From Acanthornis magna (Eukaryota; Chordata; Aves; Passeriformes; Acanthizidae): a stretch of 64,000 nucleotides of DNA. The position numbers were made by a program, and so were the translations under genes. Shown piece by piece: positions 33,993 through 45,271 of this stretch (positions within the stretch are counted from its first letter, which is position 1; the number at the start of each line of letters is the position of its first letter). The stretch spans positions 1 through 64,000 of the forward strand of contig JAWUZG010000158.1 in NCBI GenBank assembly GCA_036785705.1. Reading direction: 5' to 3'. The notes under the pieces were generated by a model that was not told the DNA's origin, did not search any database, and was given only the letters and a program-made list of their open reading frames with translations.

Positions 33993-34573
33993 TCCCCCAG
34001 AGCTCAGGGCACCGTCTGCGCCGAGGCTGTGCAAAGCAGGCAGCAAGCATCCCGCACAGCCTCGGGCCGGCCCGGGGCACAGCGGGCGGGCAGAGCCCAT
34101 CCCTGGGCCGCTCGGGGCTGCACGGCCCGGGCGGGGCTGCGGGGCCGGGCGGGGCTGCTGGAGCCGCCGCGCCCTTCGGGGCTCGGGGGCCGCGGCCGGG
34201 CCGGGCTGGCTGAGGGCCCCGGCAGAGAAGGGCCGCGGCCGTGGGGCCCATGGGGCTGCCGAGCAGCGGCGGAGGCACCGCAAGGGCCTCGCTGCGCCCT
34301 GGCCCCGGGCTGCACCAAACACACACTGACAGCCGAGGCTGTGCGCTGGCACAGGAGGCAGATGAGGCCGTGGCTTCTCACACTGAGGGCCTCTTTGCAG
34401 TGCCCAGCTCTCCAAAGCAGATGGGAATCCCAGCACACCATGGGAACGGTTCTGATCTTTGCTCCCTCCTAGGCTGGGATCACCTTATGGATTTTCTGGA
34501 AGTCCTGGCAGATGATGGTGGTGGGATGAATTTGCAGCATGCTGGGGGCAACTTCTCGGTGACTCTTTCCTGA
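33993..34573 (+). promoter_or_regulatory. CpG island and ORF, unit 4
   Basis: Copy with ORF 34241-34573. It shares the ggcagagaag allele with the first unit. Confidence 0.5.
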
Positions 34574-34899
34574 CAGAATAACCAGTGATGATTAATCCTG
34601 ACCAAGAGCAGCCCCAGGAGCGCTGGGCAGTGGCAAAGCAAGGCGGGGAGGAGAAAGAGTGGGGGACGAGATTGCCCTTGAAAGGCAGCCATGCTCTGGG
34701 GCCTGCTCCTGGCCAGGGACCCTGCCCGGAGCCATCCCCTGCTCGCTGGGGCCTTGAGGGGCAGCTGTCCACCTGGGCCAAGGTGTGCCTGCAGCTCCAG
34801 CTGTGCTGGGGAGCCTTGCCAGCTCTGGGCCCTGCTGTGCAGGAGGGTCCCTGTGTCCCAGGTGCAGCTGAGGGCCTCAGCCACCTCCTCTCTCCACAG

Positions 34900-35065
34900 G
34901 TGCCGCTCTGCACCTTCACAACGCCAGCCAAACACCTCAGTCAGGGAGAACTGGCTCTGCCATCGTGCGTCTCCCTGCACGTGTCCGTTGTCCCTGCCAC
35001 CGCTGCTTTATCAGTCTGCTACTTTGCCACCACCTCCCAGAACCAGACCAAAGGCCCTGCTCTGA
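34900..35065 (+). CDS. Alternative tail exon 2, unit 4 (motif altered)
   Basis: The motif is LLYQSA as in unit 3; otherwise it resembles unit 1 (CTCP variant). AATAAA at 35426. Confidence 0.5.
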
Positions 35066-36094
35066 GCCAGCACTGAAGGAGGGCCCCTCCTGCCAGGGCA
35101 GGGGTTGAGCCCAGCAACACCTTTGGGCTTCAGCTCTGGTGTCTGGGTGGGACCAGCAGCTCTGGCTGAGCTCCTGCTCTGGGCACGGCCAGGGGTATGC
35201 AGGCACAAGCTGGGCACGGGGCTCCTTATTGTAGCAGTGAGCAGCTACTATCTTTGTTTTTTCCATTTTGACACATTTAGAAGTAGTTTTTCATTTGCAG
35301 CACTGTAGAAATATTTCTTGTAGCAAGAGCAACCAAATGTTTGTTCCCCTTTCCCTCAATAGTTCTGTGTTTGTCAAACTAGTTTTATCATTATGTAAAA
35401 ACCTAGAACATTCTTACACTTTTGCAATAAAAAGTAAAATTGCATTTAATTCTTAATCTTTACTCTGCCACAGCGCAGACAAGAGTGGAACAGCACAGAT
35501 GAATTATCACGTTCAGGCTCAGGGGACTCGGGTACTGAGCAGTCCTGCTGGGGTCCTTCAGCGGCAGGTGCATCCTGAAACCTGCGTGGGGCTGCAGAGG
35601 GTGTCCAGTGCTGGGGAAAAGGGAAATGGGGAGAAGAGGGCTCCAGTGTGTCCTGAGAGGGCCTGACTGTGTCCCCTTGGGCTGTGGGAGCTGTCCCAGC
35701 AGGGCAGGGAGGGTCGGGGGTGGCACTTGCTGCTGCAGGGATGGCTTTGGCCCGTGTCCCTCGAAGGAGCGACTGCCCAAGCAGCTGTGCTGCCCTGGGC
35801 TCTCCTCCCAGCCTTGAGGGCTTTGTTGGGTGCCACAGCCTGTGCCAAGGGGCGGCAGGTGCCCGCAGGCCCCAGCACTGGGGGAAACAGAGAACCTCCT
35901 GGCCATAGCCAACGTGCTGCCAGCTCAGCAGCGATGTGCAGTATGGACTCACACTCCCCATTGCTCCTGCAGATGTTATCCGTGAAAGAGGAGCACATGT
36001 CCAGAATCCTCCAAACGTCCCAAGGATTCTCTATCCCCAGGATGGGCTCAAGCAGTGCATGACAGGTGACATTTGCCATGGCTTGTCTCCACAG

Positions 36095-36347
36095 GCACAT
36101 CTCTCCCCATTCACAAGGCCAGCCAAACACCTCAGTCAGGGAGAACTGGATCTCTCATCTTACATCTCCATGCCCGTGCCCATTGTCTCTGCCACAGCTT
36201 CATTACCAGCTTGTTCCGGTGCAGCTGCTGCCACCATCCAAACAAGACCCTGTGCCTCCAAGGGCAGTAGCCCTGCTCTCCAGCCACGACAGAAGGTGGG
36301 CCCTCTCTCTGCCAGGGCAGGGGTTGGCCCTTCTTAGGTTCCAATAA
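36095..36347 (+). CDS. Alternative tail exon 3, unit 4
   Basis: Intact frame and LHYQLV; AATAAA at 36343. A single base change near 36218 is silent in this frame (gtt ccg gtg; V-P-V kept). Confidence 0.5.
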
Positions 36348-36638
36348 AGAGATGCAGCTGTCACACCAGTGCCCAGCTGGTCGTGCCAGCAAAGCGCACC
36401 CGGCACCAGCACTGCCTGAGCTCCATGTCCGGGAGCAGCCGTGGATGCCCACGGTGTGGGTGGGCAGGAGCCAGGCACAGGGCTGCTGGGACCAGCACTG
36501 GGGCCCCGAGGGGCTGGGGGAGCCCATGCTGAGCGTCCCTGGGCTCAGGACATGACCTCGACAAATTGGAGGAGTGCACAATCACCAACCATACACAATT
36601 CAACAAGGTTGAATCCAGAGGATTCATCCAGACGATGG

Positions 36639-36811
36639 TTGGGCACTGAAACAGGCACCCCAGGGCAGCACCAAGGCTGAGAGAGCTCAAGATGCATTTG
36701 GACAAAACTCTCAAGCGCATGGCGTGACTCTTGAGAATGGTCCTGTGCAGGCCAGAGATTTCACTTGAAGGTCCTTGAGGGTCCCTTCCAACTCAGCAGA
36801 TTCTGTGATTG
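36639..36811 (+). mobile_element. CR1 relic, unit 4
   Basis: Variant set of units 1 and 2. Confidence 0.75.
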
Positions 36812-37039
36812 TATGTATTACAGAGGACTATCTGGGCATGGAGCTCCTCAAAGGGGATATCCAGGAAAAGAGGGAAGCCATCAAGAGCATCTCCAGGGAC
36901 ACAGCCTGACAAGCAATGGCAGCAGGCAAAACAAAGGTCTTTGCTAAGCAATGGCCCTTTGATGAAACAAAAGATTTACAATCAAGGTGGTTCGTTAGCA
37001 CAGATGGGGGTACACTTTGGGGCTACAAGTAAGGCTATG

Positions 37040-37132
37040 AGGTCATGGCAGGGCTCTGAGGTCACAGCAGGGCTCTGAGGTCACAGAGGTCACAGTGGCC
37101 TGTGGTTGTACAGCACCACAATGACCAATCAG
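37040..37132 (+). promoter_or_regulatory. Promoter region of gene 5
   Basis: Sites conserved; short-type leader. Confidence 0.5.
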
Positions 37133-37256
37133 TCGGTCCTTGACCACAACTGTTGCAGCAGCAGCAGCGGCAGCAGCAGCGGTGCTGACATTGGGACAGC
37201 GGTGTCAGGACAGTGGTGGCAGCAAGAGCTGCGGGACTGGCTGAGGGCAAGGCACC

Positions 37257-40189
37257 ATGGCCCTTGCTCTGCGCCTTTGGCTCCTGCTCCTCCTGGCAGT
37301 GGCCCTGCCTGCCAGGGCTGCCCAGGCTGCTCCGGTGCGAGCGCGAGGAGCAGGTGAGCCGGCGGCCTGGCTCCCCTTTCCTGGGAGAGCGGCCCCTTCT
37401 CCCTGGGAAGCGTTGGAGATGCTTTTCCCCAGGCATTAGTGAGGGTTTCCTCTGTGGGAGTGACAGAGCCCCGAGGGGCCCTGGGCTGGTCCAGATTCCT
37501 CTCCAGGGATGTGTCACAGGGCCTGCAAAGACGGTGGAGAGTGACAGGAGCCATCCCAGAGCTCCCCAGGCCCCTCTGCAGCTTTGGCCATGTCCACTGA
37601 CATCTTGGCACCCGATCCCCTTGCAGTGCCCAGTTCCCTAAGGCAGAAGGGGATCCCAGCACACCATGGAAATGGTTCTGAACTGTGCTTCTTTCTAGAT
37701 GAGGTTACTGTGAAGGCTTCTCCATTAACTTGGCTGCATAAAGTTTTGAAGCCCCTGGAGCCTCCTGCAGGTGTGTTCTCAATGTCCCACCAAGGAATAA
37801 TCATTGGCAACCTGGCAAGAACCAGGTGCCAGAAGCTTCTCTGGCTGTTGGGTTCCAGGTGTGTCTGCAGGGAGGACTTTCCCAGCTCCTGGGCTGGTTG
37901 CTGCACCCAAGCCCAGCTGTCGTCACAGGGGTGAGTAGTGTCTCCCTGCTGAGCCCACTGGCTGAGCACTGCTTTGGTGTGATCCATTCCTGTGAAAATG
38001 GAAATACGTTTGTTAAGGTCCTCCACAAGGGAAGAACAAACCTACAGGAGAGAAGGAATTGCATGAGTCACATGATGTCCTGAAAGAAATCATCAAGGAA
38101 CTGTAGAGAGGGCGTGGTGGGTGCATTTCCCTCAGCCTTCTCCTGAGACTCAGCAGCCAGGGCCTTTCGCTGCACATCTGGACACGCTGTGCCTAACCCT
38201 AAACTATCACAGCCGCGCTGCCCCACTGCTGCTTTCATGCCCTGCAGGGCTGTTTCCCAGCCTGGCCTGGCAGAGCTCCTCGCCAGCCTCTGCAGGAAGG
38301 CATTTGGCATCAGCTGACAGGGTGCCCAAACTGCACCATGGGCCATGCAGACCCTGAGATGCCCTGCAATTTCCCAGTCTCTGGGTAGATCTGGAGGGGT
38401 GGCTGCTTGGAGAAGAGAGGGCCCTGGCCCAGCCCCAAGAGCCTGGCTGTTTGCCTGATCCTTACCCATGTCTTTGACAAGTACTGCCTCCTGAAGAGGC
38501 CACATCCCTGATGGGTAATGGTCCATCTGATCCAGCTGTGCCTCTTCCTTTCTCTAGGGATGGACAGAGAGGCTCTGTGGAAGGTGGCATTTCCTGAAGG
38601 AAGGGAAGCGCTGCCAGGCACAGGCACAGGAGGTAATTGCTGTGCCAGGCTCAGCCCTCGGTGTATCTGTGTGGCAGCAGCTCTTCCCCCAGGGCCTGCC
38701 CTTGCATGGCCCCGCAGCAGCCAAAGCTGGAGGTGCCATGGCTTCGAGGCCTCTGGAGCACATTCCACAGCCCATGGGAAACAGGCCTCGTACACCAACG
38801 TCGCTCCTGCTGCAGCTGCCTCCTGGAGCTGGCCCTGAGTGCCCAGAGGCCTAAGGCACAGGAGCAGCCCCGAGCAGGATCCCTGGGGCGAGCCCAGGGC
38901 CAGAGCCATGGCTGGCTCCCACACTGGGCAGGGCCGTAATGTGTCCTGAGAGGGCCTGACTGTGTCCCCTTGGGCTGTGGGAGCTGTCCCAGCAGGGCAG
39001 GGAGGGTCGGGGGTGGCACTTGCTGCTGCAGGGATGGCTTTGGCCTGTGTCCCTCGAAGGAGCGACTGCCCAAGCAGCCCTGGGCTCTCCTCCCAGCCTT
39101 GAGGGCTTTGTTGGGTGCCACAGCCTGTGCCAAGGGGTGGCAGGTGCCCGCAGGCCCCAGCACTGGGGGAAACAGAGAACGTCCTGGCCATAGCCAACGT
39201 GCTGCCAGCTCAGCAGCGATGCGCAGCACGGACTCACACTCCCCATTGCTCCTGCAGATGCAGCCGGCACCACAACACGTGTTCCCAATGCACAGATGGG
39301 AGCTGGGAGAGGTTTCTGTCAGGGAAGACACTGTGTGCCAGCAATAATAGCTGGCCTACTCAGTCTGGCGATTCTCTTCATGTTGTGCTGTGTCAGAGTC
39401 TGGTCTTCCTGCAAGCAAAAACAGTGAGTGTTTTATTCATATTTCTCTCAAACAGCTTCATTTGGAAGTCTATTGTAGAGAGGAAAGATTCCAGTGAGGC
39501 TGCTGTGGAGTTACGTCGAGTCAGTGGCTTTCCAAGTAATTCTACTGAGGGCTCTACTATTGTCCGTTGATTTAATTACCCTCTTAATTGCTGGCCCTAG
39601 GCCTGAGGAGCTCTCTCACGCTGGAGCCGGTGCTGGCTCCCCCTGAGGCTGCCTTGCCAAGAGCAGCCCCAGGAGCGCTGGGCAGTGGCAAAGCAAGGCA
39701 GGGAGGAGAAAGAGTGGGGGACGAGATTGCCCTTGAAAGGCAGCCATGCTCTGGGGCCTGCTCCTGGCCAGGGACCCTGCCCGGAGCCATCCCCTGCTCG
39801 CTGGGGCCTTGAGGGGCAGCTGTCCACCTGGGCCAAGGTGTGCCTGCAGCTCCAGTCATGCTGGGGAGCCTTGCCAGCTCTGGGCCCTGCTGTGCAGGAG
39901 GGTCCCTGTGTCCCAGGTGCAGCTGAGGGCCTCAGCCACCTCCTCTCTCCACAGGTGCCACTCTGCACCTTCTGAAATCCAGCGAAACACTTCAGTCAAG
40001 GACAACTGGACCAGCGATCTCTCATCTCCATGCCCATGTCCGTTATTGGTGCCACAGCTGCATTATGAGTTTATTGCTGAGCAGAGGGTGCAACCACCAC
40101 CCAGAACACAACCCTCTCTCCCTGAAGGCACTAGCCCTGCTGTCGGGCCAGGACTGAAGGAGGGCCCCTCCTGCCAGGGCATGGATTGA
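37257..40189 (+). CDS. Gene 5: short-type ITIM-bearing membrane protein, 238 aa
   Basis: Exons are 37257-37353, 37699-37770, 37859-37930, 38558-38632, 39258-39423 and 39955-40189, all in frame. The distance from exon 4 to the transmembrane exon is 8 bp shorter than in gene 2, because of an 8-bp deletion in the intronic GC-rich block near 39078. The deletion does not touch the modelled coding exons. The tail has VKDN and LHYEFI. Confidence 0.63.
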
Positions 40190-40298
40190 GTCCAGCAACA
40201 GCTCCAGCCTTCAGGTCTGGTGTCAGGGTGGTACCACCAGCACTGGCTGGGCTCCTTGTCCAGGCATAGCCAGGGGTGGGCAGGCAGCAGCTGGGCAC

Positions 40299-40687
40299 TG
40301 TTGGAGGCCAGCGGTGAGGGACGCAAGACAGTAATCAATGTGATCAATAAAGCAAGTGTCGTCTATTAAAGTCATCGAATGCCTTATATCTTCTTGCCTT
40401 TACCTAGCATGCTTACATGTTACATTATCATCGGTTAGTATGCTTACTTGTAATGCCATCATTGGTTAGTTTACAAAGGGTTACGTTAGCATGTCCCTCC
40501 CCATCGTGGTTTCTGTTATCGGCGATGTCTTCAATCTTTCAGCTACAAGTCAGTTCCTCGGTTCTTTCCACAGTACTCAAGGACACTGTGTCCTGTCAGC
40601 ATATCTTGCAGTTCTTGTGGCCTAAAAGCCTCCTAAGCTACAGTTTACTTTGCTCGCACAAGGCCTCTAAGGATCCATCCTGCAACA
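40299..40687 (-). mobile_element. Solo LTR in 3' UTR of gene 5
   Basis: 389 bp, same insertion site. It shares the ctacagttta variant near 40641 with gene 6. Confidence 0.85.
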
Positions 40688-41864
40688 GGGCACGAGGCTC
40701 CTGAGACAAACAGTGACCAGATACCGTCTTTATTTTTCATTTCACAACATTTAGAACTGCTTTTAACTTGACAAGCTTTAGAAATATTTTTCATAGAAAA
40801 TACCACCCAAATGTTTGTTCCATGTATTTCCCAACAGTTTTGTATTTTTCTGTAGTTTTCTGTAGTTTTCCAGTTATGGAACACAGAATATTCTAACACA
40901 TCAGCAATAAAAGATAAAATTACATTTAATTCTTAACGTTTTGTCTGCCACAGCGCAGACAACACAAGCACAGCATAGATGAAGTATCCCGAGCAGGCTC
41001 GGGGGACTCGGGTACTGAGCAGTCCTGCTGGGGTCCTTCAGTGGCAGGTGCATCCTGAAACCTGCGAGGGGCTGCAGAGGGTGTCCAGTGCTGGGGAAAA
41101 GGGACATGGGGAGAAGAGGGCTCCAGTGTGTCCTGAGAGGGCCTGACTGTGTCCCCTTGGGCTGTGGGAGCTGTCCCAGCAGGGCAGGGAGGGTCGGGGG
41201 TGGCACTTGCTGCTGCAGGGATGGCTTTGGCCCGTGTCCCTCGAAGGAGCGACTGCCCAAGCAGCTGTGCTGCCCTGGGCTCTCCTCCCGGCCTTGAGGG
41301 CTTTGTTGGGTGCCACAGCCTGTGCCAAGGGGCGGCAGGTGCCCGCAGGCCCCAGCACTGGGGGAAACAGAGAACCTCCTGGCCATAGCCAACATGCTGC
41401 CAGCTCAGCAGCGATGCGCAGCACGGACTCACGCTCCCCATTGCTCCTGCAGATGCAGCCGGCACCGCAACACGTGTTCCCAATGCACAGACGGGAACTG
41501 GCAGAGGTTTCTGTCAGGGAACACGCTGTTTGCTAGCGTTAATGGCAGGCCAGGCTCTTGTGTGGCGTGCAGGTGATGAGGGACTCCTGTAAGGCTGGCA
41601 GACGAGTGGGTTTCCAGAAAGACATGCAGAGGTTTGGGGTCCTTCCTAAGCGGTGCATGGGGCTGAGGTCCCTCATGAGGGGAGATTTGGGGTCTCTTCT
41701 GTGGTGTACAAGCAACTGGAGACCCCTGTAAGGCTGGCAGGGGCCTGGAGCTCCTCGTGATTCACGACAGGGTTTTTGTGGTTGCCTTTTAGGGCCTAGA
41801 GAGGGCCTGAGACCTTTCGAAGGTGTGCAGGGAGCTGTGTTCTTTTGTGAGGCAAATTCTGGTG

Positions 41865-41967
41865 TCTCTGCTAAGGTGTGCAGGGATCCCTTGTGAGGCA
41901 CACAGGGATATTTTGGTGTCTCTGCTAAGGTGTGCAGGGATTCCTCCTGAGGTGCACAGTGGAGTTA
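41865..41967 (+). repeat. 54-bp minisatellite, two units
   Basis: Units start at 41865 and 41919. Confidence 0.9.
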
Positions 41968-42007
41968 AGGTTCAGGGGTTTTTCAGTCTTCGCAGCACAG
42001 CTAAGCC

Positions 42008-42588
42008 TCCCCCAGAGCTCAGGGCACCGTCTGCGCCGAGGCTGTGCAAAGCAGGCAGCAAGCATCCCGCACAGCCTCGGGCCGGCCCGGGGCACAGCGG
42101 GCGGGCAGAGCCCATCCCTGGGCCGCTCGGGGCTGCACGGCCCGGGCGGGGCTGCGGGGCCGGGCGGGGCTGCTGGAGCCGCCGCGCCCTTCGGGGCTCG
42201 GGGGCCGCGGCCGGGCCGGGCTGGCTGAGGGCCCCGGCGGAGAAGGGCCGCGGCCGTGGGGCCCATGGGGCTGCCGAGCAGCGGCGGAGGCACCGCAAGG
42301 GCCTCGCTGCGCCCTGGCCCCGGGCTGCACCAAACACACACTGACAGCCGAGGCTGTGCGCTGGCACAGGAGGCAGATGAGGCCGTGGCTTCTCACACTG
42401 AGGGCCTCTTTGCAGTGCCCAGCTCTCCAAAGCAGATGGGAATCCCAGCACACCATGGGAACGGTTCTGATCTTTGCTCCCTCCTAGGCTGGGATCACCT
42501 TATGGATTTTCTGGAAGTCCTGGCAGATGATGGTGGTGGGATGAATTTGCAGCATGCTGGGGGCAACTTCTCGGTGACTCTTTCCTGA
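42008..42588 (+). promoter_or_regulatory. CpG island and ORF, unit 5
   Basis: Copy with ORF 42256-42588, ggcggagaag allele. Confidence 0.5.
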
Positions 42589-42914
42589 CAGAATAACCAG
42601 TGATGATTAATCCTGACCAAGAGCAGCCCCAGGAGCGCTGGGCAGTGGCAAAGCAAGGCGGGGAGGAGAAAGAGTGGGGGACGAGATTGCCCTTGAAAGG
42701 CAGACATGCTCTGGGGCCTGCTCCTGGCCAGGGACCCTGCCCGGAGCCATCCCCTGCTCGCTGGGGCCTTGAGGGGCAGCTGTCCACCTGGGCCAAGGTG
42801 TGCCTGCAGCTCCAGCCGTGCTGGGGAGCCTTGCCAGCTCTGGGCCCTGCTGTGCAGGAGGGTCCCTGTGTCCCAGGTGCAGCTGAGGGCCTCAGCCACC
42901 TCCTCTCTCCACAG

Positions 42915-43080
42915 GTGCCGCTCTGCACCTTCACAACGCCAGCCAAACACCTCAGTCAGGGAGAACTGGCTCTGCCATCGTGCATCTCCCTGCATCTGTC
43001 CGTTGTCCCTGCCACCGCTGCTTTATCAGTCTGTTACTTTGCCACCACCTCCCAGAACCAGACCAAAGGCCCTGCTCTGA
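42915..43080 (+). CDS. Alternative tail exon 2, unit 5
   Basis: Motif LLYQSV; AATAAA at 43441. Confidence 0.5.
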
Positions 43081-44109
43081 GCCAGCACTGAAGGAGGGCC
43101 CCTCCTGCCAGGGCAGGGGTTGAGCCCAGCAACACCTTTGGGCTTCAGCTCTGGTGTCTGGGTGGGACCAGCAGCTCTGGCTGAGCTCCTGCTCTGGGCA
43201 CGGCCAGGGGTATGCAGGCACAAGCTGGGCACGGGGCTCCTTATTGTAGCAGTGAGCAGCTACTATCTTTGTTTTTTCCATTTTGACACATTTAGAAGTA
43301 GTTTTTCATTTGCAGCACTGTAGAAATATTTCTTGTAGCAAGAGCAACCAAATGTTTGTTCCCCTTTCCCTCAATAGTTCTGTGTTTGTCAAACTAGTTT
43401 TATCATTATGTAAAAACCTAGAACATTCTTACACTTTTGCAATAAAAAGTAAAATTGCATTTAATTCTTAATCTTTACTCTGCCACAGCGCAGACAAGAG
43501 TGGAACAGCACAGATGAATTATCACGTTCAGGCTCAGGGGACTCGGGTACTGAGCAGTCCTGCTGGGGTCCTTCAGCGGCAGGTGCATCCTGAAACCTGC
43601 GTGGGGCTGCAGAGGGTGTCCAGTGCTGGGGAAAAGGGAAATGGGGAGAAGACGGCTCCAGTGTGCCCTGAGGGGGCCTGACTGTGTCCCCTTGGGCTGT
43701 GGGAGCTGTCCCAGCAGGGCAGGGAGGGTCGGGGGTGGCACTTGCTGCTGCAGGGATGGCTTTGGCCCGTGTCCCTTGAAGGAGCGACTGCCCAAGCAGC
43801 TGTGCTGCCCTGGGCTCTCCTCCCAGCCTTGAGGGCTTTGTTGGGTGCCACAGCCTGTGCCAAGGGGCGGCAGGTGCCCGCAGGCCCCAGCACTGGGGGA
43901 AACAGAGAACCTCCTGGCCATAGCCAACGTGCTGCCAGCTCAGCAGCGATGTGCAGCATGGACTCACGCTCCCCATTGCTCCTGCAGATGTTATCCGTGA
44001 AAGAGGAGCACATGTCCAGAATCCTCCAAACGTCCCAAGGATTCTCTATCCCCAGGATGGGCTCAAGCAGTGCATGACAGGTGACATTTGCCATGGCTTG
44101 TCTCCACAG

Positions 44110-44362
44110 GCACATCTCTCCCCATTCACAAGGCCAGCCAAACACCTCAGTCAGGGAGAACTGGATCTCTCATCTTACATCTCCATGCCCGTGCCCATTG
44201 TCTCTGCCACAGCTTCATTACCAGCTTGTTCCTGTGCAGCTGCTGCCACCATCCAAACAAGACCCTGTGCCTCCAAGGGCAGTAGCCCTGCTCTCCAGCC
44301 ACGACAGAAGGTGGGCCCTCTCTCTGCCAGGGCAGGGGTTGGCCCTTCTTAGGTTCCAATAA
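44110..44362 (+). CDS. Alternative tail exon 3, unit 5
   Basis: Intact frame and LHYQLV; AATAAA at 44358. Confidence 0.5.
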
Positions 44363-44653
44363 AGAGATGCAGCTGTCACACCAGTGCCCAGCTGGTCGTG
44401 CCAGCAAAGCGCACCCGGCACCAGCACTGCCTGAGCTCCATGTCCGGGAGCAGCCGTGGATGCCCACGGTGTGGGTGGGCAGGAGCCAGGCACAGGGCTG
44501 CTGGGACCAGCACTGGGGCCCCGAGGGGCTGGGGGAGCCCATGCTGAGCGTCCCTGGGCTCAGGACATGACCTCGACAAATTGGAGGAGTGCACAATCAC
44601 CAACCATACACAATTCAACAAGGTTGAATCCAGAGGATTCATCCAGACGATGG

Positions 44654-44826
44654 TTGGGCACTGAAACAGGCACCCCAGGGCAGCACCAAGGCTGAGAGAG
44701 CTCAAGATGCATTTGGACAAAACTCTCAAGCGCATGGCGTGACTCTTGAGAATGGTCCTGTGCAGGCCAGAGATTTCACTTGAAGGTCCTTGAGGGTCCC
44801 TTCCAACTCAGCAGATTCTGTGATTG
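44654..44826 (+). mobile_element. CR1 relic, unit 5
   Basis: Variant set of units 1 and 2, except for the gattgtgtg end shared with unit 3. Confidence 0.75.
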
Positions 44827-45054
44827 TGTGTATTACAGAGGACTATCTGGGCATGGAGCTCCTCAAAGGGGATATCCAGGAAAAGAGGGAAGCCATCAAG
44901 AGCATCTCCAGGGACACAGCCTGACAAGCAATGGCAGCAGGCAAAACAAAGGTCTTTGCTAAGCAATGGCCCTTTGATGAAACAAAAGATTTACAATCAA
45001 GGTGGTTCGTTAGCACAGATGGGGGTACACTTTGGGGCTACAAGTAAGGCTATG

Positions 45055-45147
45055 AGGTCATGGCAGGGCTCTGAGGTCACAGCAGGGCTCTGAGGTCACA
45101 GAGGTCACAGTGGCCTGTGGTTGTACAGCACCACAATGACCAATCAG
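45055..45147 (+). promoter_or_regulatory. Promoter region of gene 6
   Basis: Sites conserved; short-type leader. Confidence 0.5.
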
Positions 45148-45271
45148 TCGGTCCTTGACCACAACTGTTGCAGCAGCAGCAGCGGCAGCAGCAGCGGTGC
45201 TGACATTGGGACAGCGGTGTCAGGACAGTGGTGGCAGCAAGAGCTGCGGGACTGGCTGAGGGCAAGGCACC

